The notes: a model not told the origin generated them from the sequence alone. A stretch of DNA of 35,499 nucleotides from Acidimicrobiia bacterium (GCA_029863625.1 JAOTUY010000032.1:1-35499); one strand, 5' to 3'. Counted from the stretch's first letter, positions 10,045-18,941 are shown. Numbers and translations are program-made.

Positions 10045-11670
10045 GTGCCGAAACTCTCTAATGTTCCAGCTCACGACACTGCCAAACAGGAACTGATGAC
10101 TGACGCCGTCCTCGAGACACCCGGTGCCGAAGTCCCTGAACCGACGGGCTTCGCTCGGCTCGGCCGATCGAACTTCGTTCTATTCCTGGCCTGGTTTGCG
10201 CTGATTCTTTTACTCAAATGGCCGACATTGACGCAACCCCCCGTCTGGGATGGATCGATGAGCGTCTTCCCGGCCGCGATCACCCTCGCCGAGAACGACT
10301 TCGACCTTGGCTATTTGCTCGAACAACCCGGCTACGCCGACGGAGGACCTAACGTCCACAGCGTCTCACTGGTCACCTGGCTCACGGCGGGAATCATCTG
10401 GTTGTTGGGCGACACCTCGGCGCTGTTCCCCCTCATACATCTCGTTCATTTCGCCGTTGCGGCAGCGACCATGGCGGGCCTATACCGTTTTGCGAAGCCT
10501 CTGCTGGGCAACGTAATGAGCGCAACCGCGTTGGTCGCCGTTCTCCTCTTCCCCCTCGTTCTGACTCAGGCTGGATACATGTACTTGGAATTTCCCATGC
10601 TGGCGGCTACCACCTTCGCTCTGCTTTCCTGGACTGGCGGCCGTTTGGCACAAACAACCTTCTGGTCCGTTGCGGCCGTACTCATCAAAGGCGCCGGCAT
10701 CATCGTCCCGGCAGCGATCGCTGGGATGGCCCTTTTCGATCCGCGCCCAACCCACCGAGATCGGCGATCCGGCCTTGTCGTCCTTCTGTTGTCGACCACA
10801 GTTCTTGCCGTGGCGATGTGGGTAACTCCTGGCGGCAGCGGTGCTACCGACCTCCGTGACCACTTGGCGGTGATGATTCAGTACCTGAGGCAGGTCCCGG
10901 ACCTCCTGATCCTCATGGTTGGATACCTCGCTGCCACCGTACTCCTGGCACCCTGGCGTCCGAAACCCGGCGGAGATCGGTCCGTGGAACCGGTCCGCGA
11001 CGATGAGCAGAATCGACTACTGAGTGTTGCGTTCCTTTTCGCTGCATTCTTTGGTTTCTATCTTTTAGTCCCAGTAGTTCTGGGAATCGCAGCTCCGATT
11101 CTTCCTCGCTACTACGTGCAAGTCTTCCCCTTCGCAATCGTCGGCTTGTTGGCTGCCCTCCGACTAAAGCTCGACGACCGGGTATTGGTTCTTCTTCTAC
11201 TGCTGATGATGGTGTGGTCCGGAATCAATCGAAATGGCGACATGTACGCCGACAACAACATAAATAGCTTTGCTCTCATCGAGCGCTCCGGCGCCTACAC
11301 CGACCTCCTCGACCTGCAGATAATGGGCATCCGGGCTCTCCAGGATCTACCCGGTAGCATCCCTGTGTTCTACGATCAGCCGGCCCATTACAAACTCGGG
11401 TACCCGCTGATGGGCTATGCGGAGGAAGGGCTGGCGAACGGCCACAGCATTCGCCACGAACTTCCTTTCCGCAACGGCCGTTTGGAGGACTTCCCGCCAG
11501 AGTTCTATATGCTTTACGAGTCCGGGTTGCTGGACCTGGGGCGGGAGATCATCCGGTCGATCTGGGAACAGGCGGAGTCGGATCCGAATCGCGAGGTAGT
11601 GGTCGATGTGATCTGTTCGGCCGCGTTCTGCAGCGGCATCATCCATGTCATGCCGGCAACCGTGCCATGA
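10045..11670 (+). CDS. GT-C (GT39-like) membrane glycosyltransferase
   Basis: A 541-residue membrane protein. After the first helix (~44-58) the outer loop reads PPVWDGSMSVFPAA (Asp69), the position of the catalytic acid in GT39-like enzymes that use polyprenyl-phosphate sugars. About nine further helices follow. A soluble C-terminal domain of roughly 130 residues starts after MMVWSGINRNG; in GT-C proteins such domains are often periplasmic and may recognise the acceptor. The GTG at 10045 is chosen because GAAGGAGA lies ten bases before it; an in-frame ATG at 10096 is the alternative. It is followed after 45 bases by wecE, so it may act on the glycan containing the WecE-derived sugar. That link is inferred from position only. 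Confidence 0.75.
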   Translation: MPKLSNVPAHDTAKQELMTDAVLETPGAEVPEPTGFARLGRSNFVLFLAWFALILLLKWPTLTQPPVWDGSMSVFPAAITLAENDFDLGYLLEQPGYADGGPNVHSVSLVTWLTAGIIWLLGDTSALFPLIHLVHFAVAAATMAGLYRFAKPLLGNVMSATALVAVLLFPLVLTQAGYMYLEFPMLAATTFALLSWTGGRLAQTTFWSVAAVLIKGAGIIVPAAIAGMALFDPRPTHRDRRSGLVVLLLSTTVLAVAMWVTPGGSGATDLRDHLAVMIQYLRQVPDLLILMVGYLAATVLLAPWRPKPGGDRSVEPVRDDEQNRLLSVAFLFAAFFGFYLLVPVVLGIAAPILPRYYVQVFPFAIVGLLAALRLKLDDRVLVLLLLLMMVWSGINRNGDMYADNNINSFALIERSGAYTDLLDLQIMGIRALQDLPGSIPVFYDQPAHYKLGYPLMGYAEEGLANGHSIRHELPFRNGRLEDFPPEFYMLYESGLLDLGREIIRSIWEQAESDPNREVVVDVICSAAFCSGIIHVMPATVP

Positions 11671-11715
11671 TCAAAAACTTGTCGAAGCTGTTTCTGCTCA
11701 GATCAGGGGTTTCGC

Positions 11716-12864
11716 GTGACTGAAATCGGACCCATACCATTCAATCGGCCAGCCCCAGTCGGTAACGAACTGACCTACCTGCGAAACGCTGTTGAGTCGG
11801 GCCACATGTCAGCCGGAGGCCCTTTCACTGAGCGGGCCTCTTCTCTCCTGGCCCTTGAAACCCACGCCTTTGAAGTTCTCCTCACCACCTCGTGTACGGA
11901 CGCACTAGAGATGTCGGCCCTGCTGCTGGATCTGCAACCCGGTGATACCGTGATCGTCCCATCCTTCACTTTCGTCACCAGCGCCCTCGCTTTTGTGCGT
12001 GCCGGTGCCCAAATCATTTTCGCCGACATCGAGCCGTTGACATTGGGAATCGACCCAGCGCATGTGGCCGAACTCATGGACGAGAGCGTGCGAGCCGTTG
12101 TGGCGGTACACTACGCAGGCGTTGGCTGTGATCTGGAAGGACTCCAGGCTGTCCTCGCCGACTGGGACGGCGTCGCGCTCATCGAAGACAACGCCCACGG
12201 TTTGTTTGGTTCATACCGCGGATCTCCGCTTGGGAGCTTCGGACGATTCTCCACACTGAGCTTCCACGAGACCAAGAACATCACTTGTGGAGAAGGCGGA
12301 GCGTTGTTGATCAACGACCCGGCCGACATCGAGCGTGCCCACATTCTGTACCACAAAGGCACCAACCGCCGTTCATTCATGCTCGGCGAGGTCGACAAAT
12401 ACTCGTGGCAAGACGTCGGGTCTTCCTTCGGGCTCTCAGACGTCTTGGCGGCCATCCTGCTCGGACAGTTGGAACAACGAGAGCCCATCATGCGCGGCCG
12501 TCAGGAGCTCTTCGACCGCTATCTCTCTCTTCTGGAACCGCATGCTGGGCGGCTCGGCTTCGCCCTGCCGGTAGTTCCCCATGACCGCGCACAGGCTTAC
12601 CACATGCTCTACACGTTGTTGCCGGACCAACCTACGCGGGATCGAGTGCTCGCCGAGCTACGCAGCCAGGGCGTGGGCGCTACGTTTCATTACGTTCCGC
12701 TTCACAGTTCGGCCGGCGGGCGAAAATTCGCCAAGAGGCAAACGGAGTGCCCGGTGACGGAGGACGTTGCCGGTCGCCTGCTTCGGCTCCCATTCCATCT
12801 GTCGCTCTCGCCAGATGACGCAGAACGAATCACGACGGCACTCATCAACGCCCTGGGAAGATGA
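11716..12864 (+). CDS. wecE: dTDP-4-amino-4,6-dideoxygalactose transaminase (WecE/RffA)
   Basis: A 382-residue PLP-dependent sugar aminotransferase of the DegT/DnrJ/EryC1/StrS family. It resembles the E. coli enterobacterial-common-antigen enzyme WecE along its whole length: IPFNRPAPVGNEL at the N-terminus, TTSCTDALEM, GDTVIVPSFTFV, VHYAGVGCDL, EDNAHG (Asp158, cofactor binding), SFHETKN (182-188; Lys187 forms the Schiff base), HKGTNRR, KYSWQDVGSSF, FHYVPLHSS and RLLRLPFHLSLS near the end. The reaction is dTDP-4-keto-6-deoxyglucose plus glutamate to dTDP-Fuc4N. The substrate would come from RmlA and RmlB encoded at 18986-20919. The GTG at 11716 has AGGGG seven to eight bases upstream. It converges with the GT2 gene at 10 bases. 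The family call is secure; the exact stereochemistry rests on similarity to WecE. Confidence 0.9.
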   Translation: MTEIGPIPFNRPAPVGNELTYLRNAVESGHMSAGGPFTERASSLLALETHAFEVLLTTSCTDALEMSALLLDLQPGDTVIVPSFTFVTSALAFVRAGAQIIFADIEPLTLGIDPAHVAELMDESVRAVVAVHYAGVGCDLEGLQAVLADWDGVALIEDNAHGLFGSYRGSPLGSFGRFSTLSFHETKNITCGEGGALLINDPADIERAHILYHKGTNRRSFMLGEVDKYSWQDVGSSFGLSDVLAAILLGQLEQREPIMRGRQELFDRYLSLLEPHAGRLGFALPVVPHDRAQAYHMLYTLLPDQPTRDRVLAELRSQGVGATFHYVPLHSSAGGRKFAKRQTECPVTEDVAGRLLRLPFHLSLSPDDAERITTALINALGR

Positions 12865-12874
12865 ATTCCCGGCG

Positions 12875-13822
12875 TCACGTCTCAGGTCCGGGCTCACCGA
12901 ATGTCCGACGAACCCCCCAACGTGGTGGACGTCGCACTTCACCCATAATCAGCATCAGGTACTCGCCAACCACCCCCAAGCCAAACAGGATGGCACCCCC
13001 GAAGAAGGCCGTTGCCGCAAGGGATGAAGCCCAACCCGGTGGTGAGTCGACGCCCACAGCCCATCGGATCACCAACCCAAGGGCCAGTATCGCGGCACCG
13101 AGCGACGCCGCCAGCCCCATCCGTGCGAGCAGCTTGAGTGGAAGGGTCGATCCGAGCAGCAGATTGTTGACAACAATCGCCATCCCGTCACGCACCGTGT
13201 AACCCGATCCGGCTGTTGACCGCTCCTTATGACCAACTCGCACATTGTGCACTCTCCGAGTCGCCTGCAAAAGGAGTGGTCCTAGAACGGGGGTTCGAGT
13301 CTCATGCTGTACCAGCGCTTCCACAGCGGGTCGACGAAGCAGCCGAAACGAAGTGTGACGAAAACCTTTGGGTGTCCCCCAAATGGTCCGATCAACCACC
13401 TGATGAAGCCACGAACCGAGATTCCGGAGGGGACTGTCGTCGCGGGGCCAGGTCCCGACAACGGCGTCCCAGTCGGGATGTTCCAAGAGGGCATCCAGCA
13501 GCTTCGGAAGCTCTTCTGGAGGCTGCTGAAGATCGTCGTCCATCGTGGCGACCAGGTCTCCGCGAGCCATTGTCAATCCGCAGAGCGTGGCGGCTGCCTG
13601 TCCATGGTTCCGCAACAAGTCCACACCCCTCAACTCCGGGTGAAGTGAAGCCAGGTCCGTGAGCACCTCCCACGTCTTGTCCGGTGAAGCGTCATTGACA
13701 ATGATCACCTCATGCCGCAGCCGCAGGTCCGCCGCAACCTCCGCCAGGCGGGAAACGAGGGCGCGGATGGAGTCCTCGCCGCCGTATGTTGGGATGACAA
13801 TGCTCAAATCGACTTTGCTCAC
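12875..13822 (-). CDS. GtrB/ArnC-like polyprenyl-phosphate glycosyltransferase (GT2)
   Basis: A 315-residue GT-A fold transferase with a membrane anchor. The N-terminal catalytic domain has LSIVIPTYGG, VNDASPD (~42-48), RNHGQAAA, and MDDDLQQPPEEL (metal-binding acids ~95-97), all typical of GtrB/ArnC/DPM1-type enzymes that transfer a sugar from a nucleotide donor to polyprenyl phosphate. Two C-terminal helices (about LGAAILALGLVIRWAVGV and the segment before GVVGEYLMLIMGE) match the GtrB/ArnC layout. The GTG at 13822 is preferred over the longer GTG at 13900 because the conserved fold starts just after it and a sigma70-like promoter lies between the two. Its product would feed the GT-C enzymes of the window. 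ArnC itself handles an amino sugar, so a Fuc4N donor is possible but unproven. Confidence 0.88.
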   Translation of the reverse strand: MSKVDLSIVIPTYGGEDSIRALVSRLAEVAADLRLRHEVIIVNDASPDKTWEVLTDLASLHPELRGVDLLRNHGQAAATLCGLTMARGDLVATMDDDLQQPPEELPKLLDALLEHPDWDAVVGTWPRDDSPLRNLGSWLHQVVDRTIWGTPKGFRHTSFRLLRRPAVEALVQHETRTPVLGPLLLQATRRVHNVRVGHKERSTAGSGYTVRDGMAIVVNNLLLGSTLPLKLLARMGLAASLGAAILALGLVIRWAVGVDSPPGWASSLAATAFFGGAILFGLGVVGEYLMLIMGEVRRPPRWGVRRTFGEPGPET

Positions 13823-13846
13823 AGGTATTCCGAATCGCGGGCGCCC

Positions 13847-13875
13847 AGCATAGGTGACACTCCAGATCGGACCAA
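13847..13875 (-). promoter_or_regulatory. Sigma70-like promoter for the GtrB-like gene
   Basis: On the - strand, TTGGTC (13875-13870), a 17-nt spacer and TATGCT (13852-13847). The predicted transcript start is near 13840, leaving a leader of about 18 nt before the GTG at 13822. This supports that start over the one at 13900. Confidence 0.5.
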
Positions 13876-13920
13876 GCATGCGATCATCACCAATAAACAC
13901 TCCGAGAGGCGACCCGAACT

Positions 13921-15117
13921 GTGACTAACACGGCCCCTCGGCTGATGATTCTCGGCGCTGGGATCTTCCAGCTTGCCGGTATTCGGCGCGCGGCTGACCT
14001 GGGCTGTGAGGTCATCACGGTCGACTATCTGCCTGACAACATTGGTCATCGGTTCTCAAACGAGTCTGTTGATGCCAGCACAACTGACGTTGACGCGGTT
14101 CTTGATGCTGCGCGGCGGATGAACATCGACGGCATCGTTACCTTCAGCTCCGATGTGGCAACCCGAACAGCGGCCCTGGTGGGCCACCACCTCGGCCTAC
14201 CGGGACCAAGCGTATCCACCGTGGACATCATGTCGAACAAGAGCCAGTTCCGTCGGTTCCAGGCCGAACGGGCTCTCCCTTCTCCTCTCTCGACAACCAT
14301 CAATGATCTTGGAGATGTGGAGCGGCTCACCCAGAATTGGACCGAACCAGCCATAGTGAAGCCCGTCGATTCTTCAGGATCGCGCGGCGTGCACCTCGTC
14401 ACTGCCCCGTTGGAATGGCAAGCCGCTGTCGAGGCTGCGCTGACCCATTCGCGAACCGGTCAAGCCGTCGTCGAAAGCGTCGTTGAGGGGACCGAAGTGG
14501 GCGGAGATGCCTTCTTCCTGGACGGCGAGATGATCTCCGGCGTGGTGACTTCCAAGTATCTGGAGGGGTTTCTAGTGGCAGGTCATAGCCTTCCATCCCA
14601 CATACCCAGTCGAGATCAGAAGCGGGTTCTCGACGCAGTGAGCAAAACATGCCGAGAGCTTGGGTACATCGACGGTCCGGTCAACTTCGACGTGATGATT
14701 CAGCAACAGCGAGTGGTTGTACTGGAGTTGTCGCCACGGACCGGCGGCAACGGGATACCGGACCTGATCGAGTATGCCACCGGGTTTGACGAGTATGCAG
14801 CCACGGTACATCAGGCATTGGGCAGACCGGTGAACCTTGAAAAGAACTCCGAACAACGTGGTTGCGGCTCTGCTGTATTCGCTAGTCAGGAAGCAGGAAG
14901 ACTCGTCGGTCTGGTAGATCCCGACGAGGCGACTCGAACCCACCCTGACCTGCTCGCCGTGTACTCCCGCTACCGAATAGGCGACTCGATCCCGGCACAC
15001 ACCCATGGAGGAACCGCCATGGGGTATGTTCTCTTCTCGTGCGCCTCGCAGACCGAGTATCTGCGAAAAGTTGAGACCTTGCCGGCCATCCTGCAAATGG
15101 AAGTAGAGAAATCGTGA
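13921..15117 (+). CDS. ATP-grasp carboxylate-amine ligase
   Basis: A 398-residue ATP-grasp enzyme. The N-terminal pre-ATP-grasp Rossmann domain starts with LMILGAGIFQLAGI. The central nucleotide-binding part has NKSQFRRF (106-113), PAIVKPVDSSGSRGV (143-157) and ESVVEGTEVGGDAF (185-198). The metal-binding strand is NFDVMI then VLELSPRTGGNGIPDLI (267-283), with Glu269. These enzymes join a carboxylate to an amine through an acyl phosphate. It resembles the CarB/PurK-type free-standing ligases of secondary and surface-polymer metabolism; the substrates cannot be named. The GTG start at 13921 has GAGAGG 11 bases upstream. Its stop overlaps the next gene as GTGA, so ligase and decarboxylase are translationally coupled. 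An acid-to-amine coupling followed by, or fed by, the decarboxylase is the natural reading. Confidence 0.85.
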   Translation: MTNTAPRLMILGAGIFQLAGIRRAADLGCEVITVDYLPDNIGHRFSNESVDASTTDVDAVLDAARRMNIDGIVTFSSDVATRTAALVGHHLGLPGPSVSTVDIMSNKSQFRRFQAERALPSPLSTTINDLGDVERLTQNWTEPAIVKPVDSSGSRGVHLVTAPLEWQAAVEAALTHSRTGQAVVESVVEGTEVGGDAFFLDGEMISGVVTSKYLEGFLVAGHSLPSHIPSRDQKRVLDAVSKTCRELGYIDGPVNFDVMIQQQRVVVLELSPRTGGNGIPDLIEYATGFDEYAATVHQALGRPVNLEKNSEQRGCGSAVFASQEAGRLVGLVDPDEATRTHPDLLAVYSRYRIGDSIPAHTHGGTAMGYVLFSCASQTEYLRKVETLPAILQMEVEKS

Positions 15118-16337
15118 CCTTCAATCACGCCACGTTGAGCCGCCTTTCCGAGTCGTATGGCGACTCCTTTTTCCTGGTGCATCTCGATCGGTTCGAGAAT
15201 AACTTTCGCGAGTTTCGGGACGAGCTGAGATCGCACTACCCGTCCACCAATCTCGCCTACTCGTACAAGACCAACTACTTACCGAGGTTCTGCTCGATAG
15301 TCGACACACTGGATGGTTACGCGGAAGTCGTCTCACGCATGGAGTACGACCTCGCCCGATCAATCAACGTGAACCCAGACCGCATTATCTTCAACGGGCC
15401 CTACAAGACCAGCGAAGACATCCAGACTGCTCTCATCGATGGCGCAACCGTCAACATCGATGGGCCCCGTCAGCTGAGTCTGGTCGAAGAAGTCGGTCCC
15501 GACCTGCCAAACGTCGGCCGGGTGGGAGTGCGTGTCACCTTCGACCTCCCCGGCGAGAAACCATCACGCTTTGGATTCCCAACCGAGGAACTCACCCCAG
15601 TGTTGAGACGTCTACGACGCATCCCGAATGTGCTGGTGGAGGGCATCCATTGCCACTTCGCGAGTAGCACCCGGGGCACAGCCGTCTACCTGGAGATCAC
15701 CCGGAGAATGCTTGACCTGGCAGGACGGCACTTCGCGCAAACCCCTCCACAGTTCGTAGACCTCGGCGGCGGGTATTTCTCACCCATGGGCGAACAACTA
15801 CGCCGTCAATTCTCGGGGCCAGTTCCGACCTACGCGGAATACGCAGAAACCATCGGGAAGGAATTCGCACGGCGGTATCCAGCTGGTGACGGTCCCGAAT
15901 TGATCCTGGAACCGGGGGTGTCAGTGGCAGCCGATGCTATCGACTTCGTAGCGATGGTCATGGAGGTCCGCTACCTCAACGGAACTCACCAGGCGCTCGT
16001 ATCGGGAAGCATCCACAACATCAAGCCCACTCTCAACAAACTGAATCTCCCTCTCACCGTTGTCGAACACTCAACCGACACAAGGCCCCCACCGGGACCA
16101 ATTGATGTTGTTGGATATACCTGCATGGAGCATGACATCCTGTTCTCTGGCTATCCCGGCAGCCTCCAGGAAGGAGACTTCGTTGTGTTCTCTAACACGG
16201 GCGCCTACACGAACGTTCTACAACCGCCCTTCATCCGACCTGCACCTCCGATGATCGGCATACAAGAGGGCGCCCCTTTTGAGATTCTCAGGCGTGGCGA
16301 GACACTCGAGGATGTCTTGGAAACGTATGCCACCTGA
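15114..16337 (+). CDS. Fold-type-III PLP decarboxylase (LysA/ornithine decarboxylase-like)
   Basis: A 407-residue alanine-racemase-fold (type III) PLP enzyme of the DAP/ornithine/arginine decarboxylase group. Visible motifs are YSYKTN (Lys52, Schiff base), SRFGF (151-155), EGIHCHFAS (177-184, the H.H pair), FVDLGGGYF (phosphate binding, GGG 218-220), ILEPGVSVAADA (264-274), GYTCMEHDIL (334-343, active-site Cys337) and NTGAYT. The usual Arg of EPGR, which contacts the substrate carboxylate in DAP decarboxylase, is Val269, so the substrate is probably not meso-DAP. The GTG start overlaps the stop of the ATP-grasp gene. A paired ATP-grasp ligase and type III decarboxylase is known from butirosin biosynthesis (BtrJ/BtrK, acting on ACP-bound glutamate); no carrier-protein gene is visible here. 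Product: an amine of unknown identity. Confidence 0.85.
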   Translation: MTFNHATLSRLSESYGDSFFLVHLDRFENNFREFRDELRSHYPSTNLAYSYKTNYLPRFCSIVDTLDGYAEVVSRMEYDLARSINVNPDRIIFNGPYKTSEDIQTALIDGATVNIDGPRQLSLVEEVGPDLPNVGRVGVRVTFDLPGEKPSRFGFPTEELTPVLRRLRRIPNVLVEGIHCHFASSTRGTAVYLEITRRMLDLAGRHFAQTPPQFVDLGGGYFSPMGEQLRRQFSGPVPTYAEYAETIGKEFARRYPAGDGPELILEPGVSVAADAIDFVAMVMEVRYLNGTHQALVSGSIHNIKPTLNKLNLPLTVVEHSTDTRPPPGPIDVVGYTCMEHDILFSGYPGSLQEGDFVVFSNTGAYTNVLQPPFIRPAPPMIGIQEGAPFEILRRGETLEDVLETYAT

Positions 16338-17475
16338 CCATCTCTTCATCACTGGGTGTTACCGATCCGGCACAACCCTCATGGAGAAACTGCTCCACCA
16401 GCACCGTCAGGTCTCGGTTGCCTCGCAGCCAGCACCCGTGCTCTATTTCCTGGCCAAGGAACGGTTCCTCGCCAGGCGGGGCCTCGTTCGCCGCTATCCG
16501 ATCGACTCTCTCGTTGGCGAGACGCAATATACAGTCGATGATTTCACCAACTACCTCGAAGGTTTGACTCTCACAGACTCTGACCTCGACGAACTATTCA
16601 GCCGGTTGGCGGACTACCGCATGGGTCAATGGACTCCGGAGATCCTCGAACACCGCAGGAGTTTGCACCCAGGCCCCTTCGTCGATGTGCAGAAACAAAT
16701 CCACGCGCTTGCCGCCGCTCGGCTTGGACAAGGAGGATCTGCGTTGATAGGAGGCAAGGAGATCCTATGCGAGGAGTTTGTTCCTCACTTCTTGGCCCAC
16801 GGTCACCGGGCCATAATCATCGTGCGAGACCCTCGTGATGTCATCGCATCTCTCGACTACGCCACTCGAGACAATCTCACCGGCAATCATCGCCCCACTT
16901 TGTACAGCCTCAGACTCTGGCGAAAGAGCGTCGCCTTCTCAATCGCCCTCAGCCAAGAGCCTCGCTTCATCTCGGTCCGCTTCGAGGACCTGGTCCGGCA
17001 GACCCAATCGGTTGTGAATCGCGTGACCGACTTCCTCGGGCTCGAGCACTTTCCTTTCAATGAAGTCGAACGACTAGGCATTCGCACTCAGAGCGGGGAT
17101 CAATGGAGGGGCAATTCGTCGTTTGAGGACTCCAACGTTATCTCAACGTCCGCAGTGGGCCGATTCGTGGACGTGCTTCCTCGTCTCGTCGTTGAATACG
17201 TTGAAGCCCTCACCAGGACCGAGATGCTGCTACTTGGCTACAAACCCGTGACAGATCGGCCGCTCAACGACCAACTCCTCGCTTCGTTCCAGGAATCAGC
17301 TGCCGTCCATGAGCGATTTGAAAGCGACTACGCGACGCACCCAGAGCAGGTGCAACAGGAGATACGTCGTCTAGAGATGCTCGAGCAAATCACCCCGGCC
17401 GCACCGACCGAGGCGCGAGCAATGTTCATTTTCGAACAAGCGTATGAGCAATTGAGAGCTGCCGTCCGCCTCTGA
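16327..17475 (+). CDS. PAPS-dependent sulfotransferase
   Basis: A 382-residue soluble sulfotransferase-family protein. The 5'-phosphosulfate loop FITGCYRSGTTLMEKLL is at 7-23. The 3'-phosphate motif IIIVRDPRDVIAS is at 163-175, followed by a Ser/Asn-rich stretch and RFEDLV. These are the two PAPS-binding elements of the family, which transfers sulfate to hydroxyl or amino groups of carbohydrates or small molecules. The ATG at 16327 (MPPDHLFITG) is chosen because the fold begins immediately; it overlaps the preceding decarboxylase by 11 bases, and ATG 16312 is an alternative. As third gene of the operon it may modify the product of the ligase/decarboxylase pair or the glycan that carries it. 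The C-terminal 100 residues have no motif I recognise. Confidence 0.82.
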   Translation: MPPDHLFITGCYRSGTTLMEKLLHQHRQVSVASQPAPVLYFLAKERFLARRGLVRRYPIDSLVGETQYTVDDFTNYLEGLTLTDSDLDELFSRLADYRMGQWTPEILEHRRSLHPGPFVDVQKQIHALAAARLGQGGSALIGGKEILCEEFVPHFLAHGHRAIIIVRDPRDVIASLDYATRDNLTGNHRPTLYSLRLWRKSVAFSIALSQEPRFISVRFEDLVRQTQSVVNRVTDFLGLEHFPFNEVERLGIRTQSGDQWRGNSSFEDSNVISTSAVGRFVDVLPRLVVEYVEALTRTEMLLLGYKPVTDRPLNDQLLASFQESAAVHERFESDYATHPEQVQQEIRRLEMLEQITPAAPTEARAMFIFEQAYEQLRAAVRL

Positions 17476-17522
17476 ACGCTTGACTGACCTGTCAGAAGGT
17501 GTGGCTTGTTCGCCTTGAGGCG

Positions 17523-18728
17523 TCACATAGTCGGCCGGAGGTCGCCGTCAGTACCAGAACCGGCGGCATGGCTGAGGGCGGCAACGGCCATGACCGCGAA
17601 GGCAACCACTTCCGCGACAACAAAGGCGACTACCACCCGCCCAAGTGGCTCGTTCGACGTCCCTGCCAGAACGACCAGAGCGACGACAATCGCAAGAGCC
17701 CATGCCAACAAGATTGTCCGGGTTGCCCCTTGAGCAACTATGACGATAGTAAGGAGAAGCGAGCCGACAGCCAATACCGCCCCAACGCCTACACCGACTA
17801 GAGCCGTGGGACTTGGGGCAACATTCGCTCCGAATATCAACTCGATCAGATCCGCACCAACCCAGTGTGCAAACACCGCAACGAATCCCGCCCCAACAAA
17901 CGTCACACCGATTCCGGTCACTATCAGCCGCCTCATCCGATCGCGCCTACCCGCCGCAACGAGTCCAGCTAGCGGCCCCGTCAAGCGAGGCGCGACCCCA
18001 ATAGCGACGACGTAGGGGGCGCGGAACAATGCAAGACTGACGAACAATCCCGTCACGGCCTCCGGTTGCCCTCCGATCAGCGCCAGTGCCGCTGGGCCGA
18101 ATGTCAAAATGACCTGCGAGGCGAGCGTCCCACCCCCCACGCCGGCCAGGAAACCGAGCACCCGAAGCGGCTCCAACCTTGGAGCCCTGGAGCGAAACAC
18201 GCTTGGCCATCCGAGACCGACCAGAGGGCCTACCACCAAAGTGGTTGCGAATAGAGCCAAGCTGCCGGCCAGGATCACCACCATACCGGCGGCAACGAGG
18301 CGGAGGAGGTTCTCCAGAGCAAGCGCCGACGCCAGGGCGTAGAAACGTCCACGCGCGGCAAGGATGCCGCGTACGGCGCCGAAGCCGGCGGAGCCCAGTG
18401 CGACGAATATGACGACAATCGGCCATATGGCCCTCGTCTCACCAAAGAACGGCACGCGCCAAATGAAAGCTATGGCGCCTATACCCGCGGCGGCGCCAAT
18501 GACTCCAACCGCGACTCGCCGGAGAGAGCCCCTCACACCACCTTCGTGGCCATCCAAACGGACTTGCCTGATAATCCAGTGCTGAAGCGGAAAGGCCAAC
18601 ATCGCGGTGGACAATGCCCAAAACGTCCAGATGACCGACACCGGTGCGAAGGCCGCGGCTCCATAGGTTCGGATTCCGAGGGACACGGCCGCATACGCGC
18701 TAAGTCCGCTCACCGCGGACCCAACCAT
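17523..18728 (-). CDS. Wzx-like polysaccharide flippase (MATE/MVF superfamily)
   Basis: A 401-residue protein made almost entirely of hydrophobic helices (about twelve), with short basic loops such as GRRDRMRRL. Its size and helix spacing match polysaccharide-type O-unit flippases that move lipid-linked oligosaccharides across the membrane; there is no catalytic motif to test. The ATG at 18728 is chosen because GGAGGT (18744-18739) lies ten bases before it. The GTG at 18764, giving 12 more residues, lacks a ribosome site. It converges with the sulfotransferase (47-base gap) and diverges from rmlB. The neighbourhood of dTDP-sugar, GT2 and GT-C genes fits export of a lipid-linked intermediate. 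Confidence 0.72.
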   Translation of the reverse strand: MVGSAVSGLSAYAAVSLGIRTYGAAAFAPVSVIWTFWALSTAMLAFPLQHWIIRQVRLDGHEGGVRGSLRRVAVGVIGAAAGIGAIAFIWRVPFFGETRAIWPIVVIFVALGSAGFGAVRGILAARGRFYALASALALENLLRLVAAGMVVILAGSLALFATTLVVGPLVGLGWPSVFRSRAPRLEPLRVLGFLAGVGGGTLASQVILTFGPAALALIGGQPEAVTGLFVSLALFRAPYVVAIGVAPRLTGPLAGLVAAGRRDRMRRLIVTGIGVTFVGAGFVAVFAHWVGADLIELIFGANVAPSPTALVGVGVGAVLAVGSLLLTIVIVAQGATRTILLAWALAIVVALVVLAGTSNEPLGRVVVAFVVAEVVAFAVMAVAALSHAAGSGTDGDLRPTM

Positions 18729-18941
18729 AAGGGCGTTAACCTCCGTCGACGGTCTCGCTCTCACGTAAAGTGTGGATCATCTTTTTCGAACGCCAATGTG
18801 TGCTCCTGGGCGCTTTCATGACCTTGAACGGCATTAGCAGCCTACCGAGCGACCTGTTGGCCCGCTGTGAGTTCCAACCCCTATCGCATTGGCAATACAG
18901 GCCTACGCGTCGGGCATGTCGCTTCGCGCGGGTACGGCCTC

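Noticed and set aside
13286..13304. tRNA-like T-arm sequence GGTTCGAGTC
   Set aside because: It lies inside the GtrB-like coding region with no acceptor stem or anticodon arm around it. A similar GGGTTCGAAC in uvrA (near 4340) is also coding.
13823..13900. Longer start for the GtrB-like gene at 13900
   Set aside because: A -35/-10 pair with 17-nt spacing lies within this stretch, downstream of that start, and the conserved fold begins after 13822.
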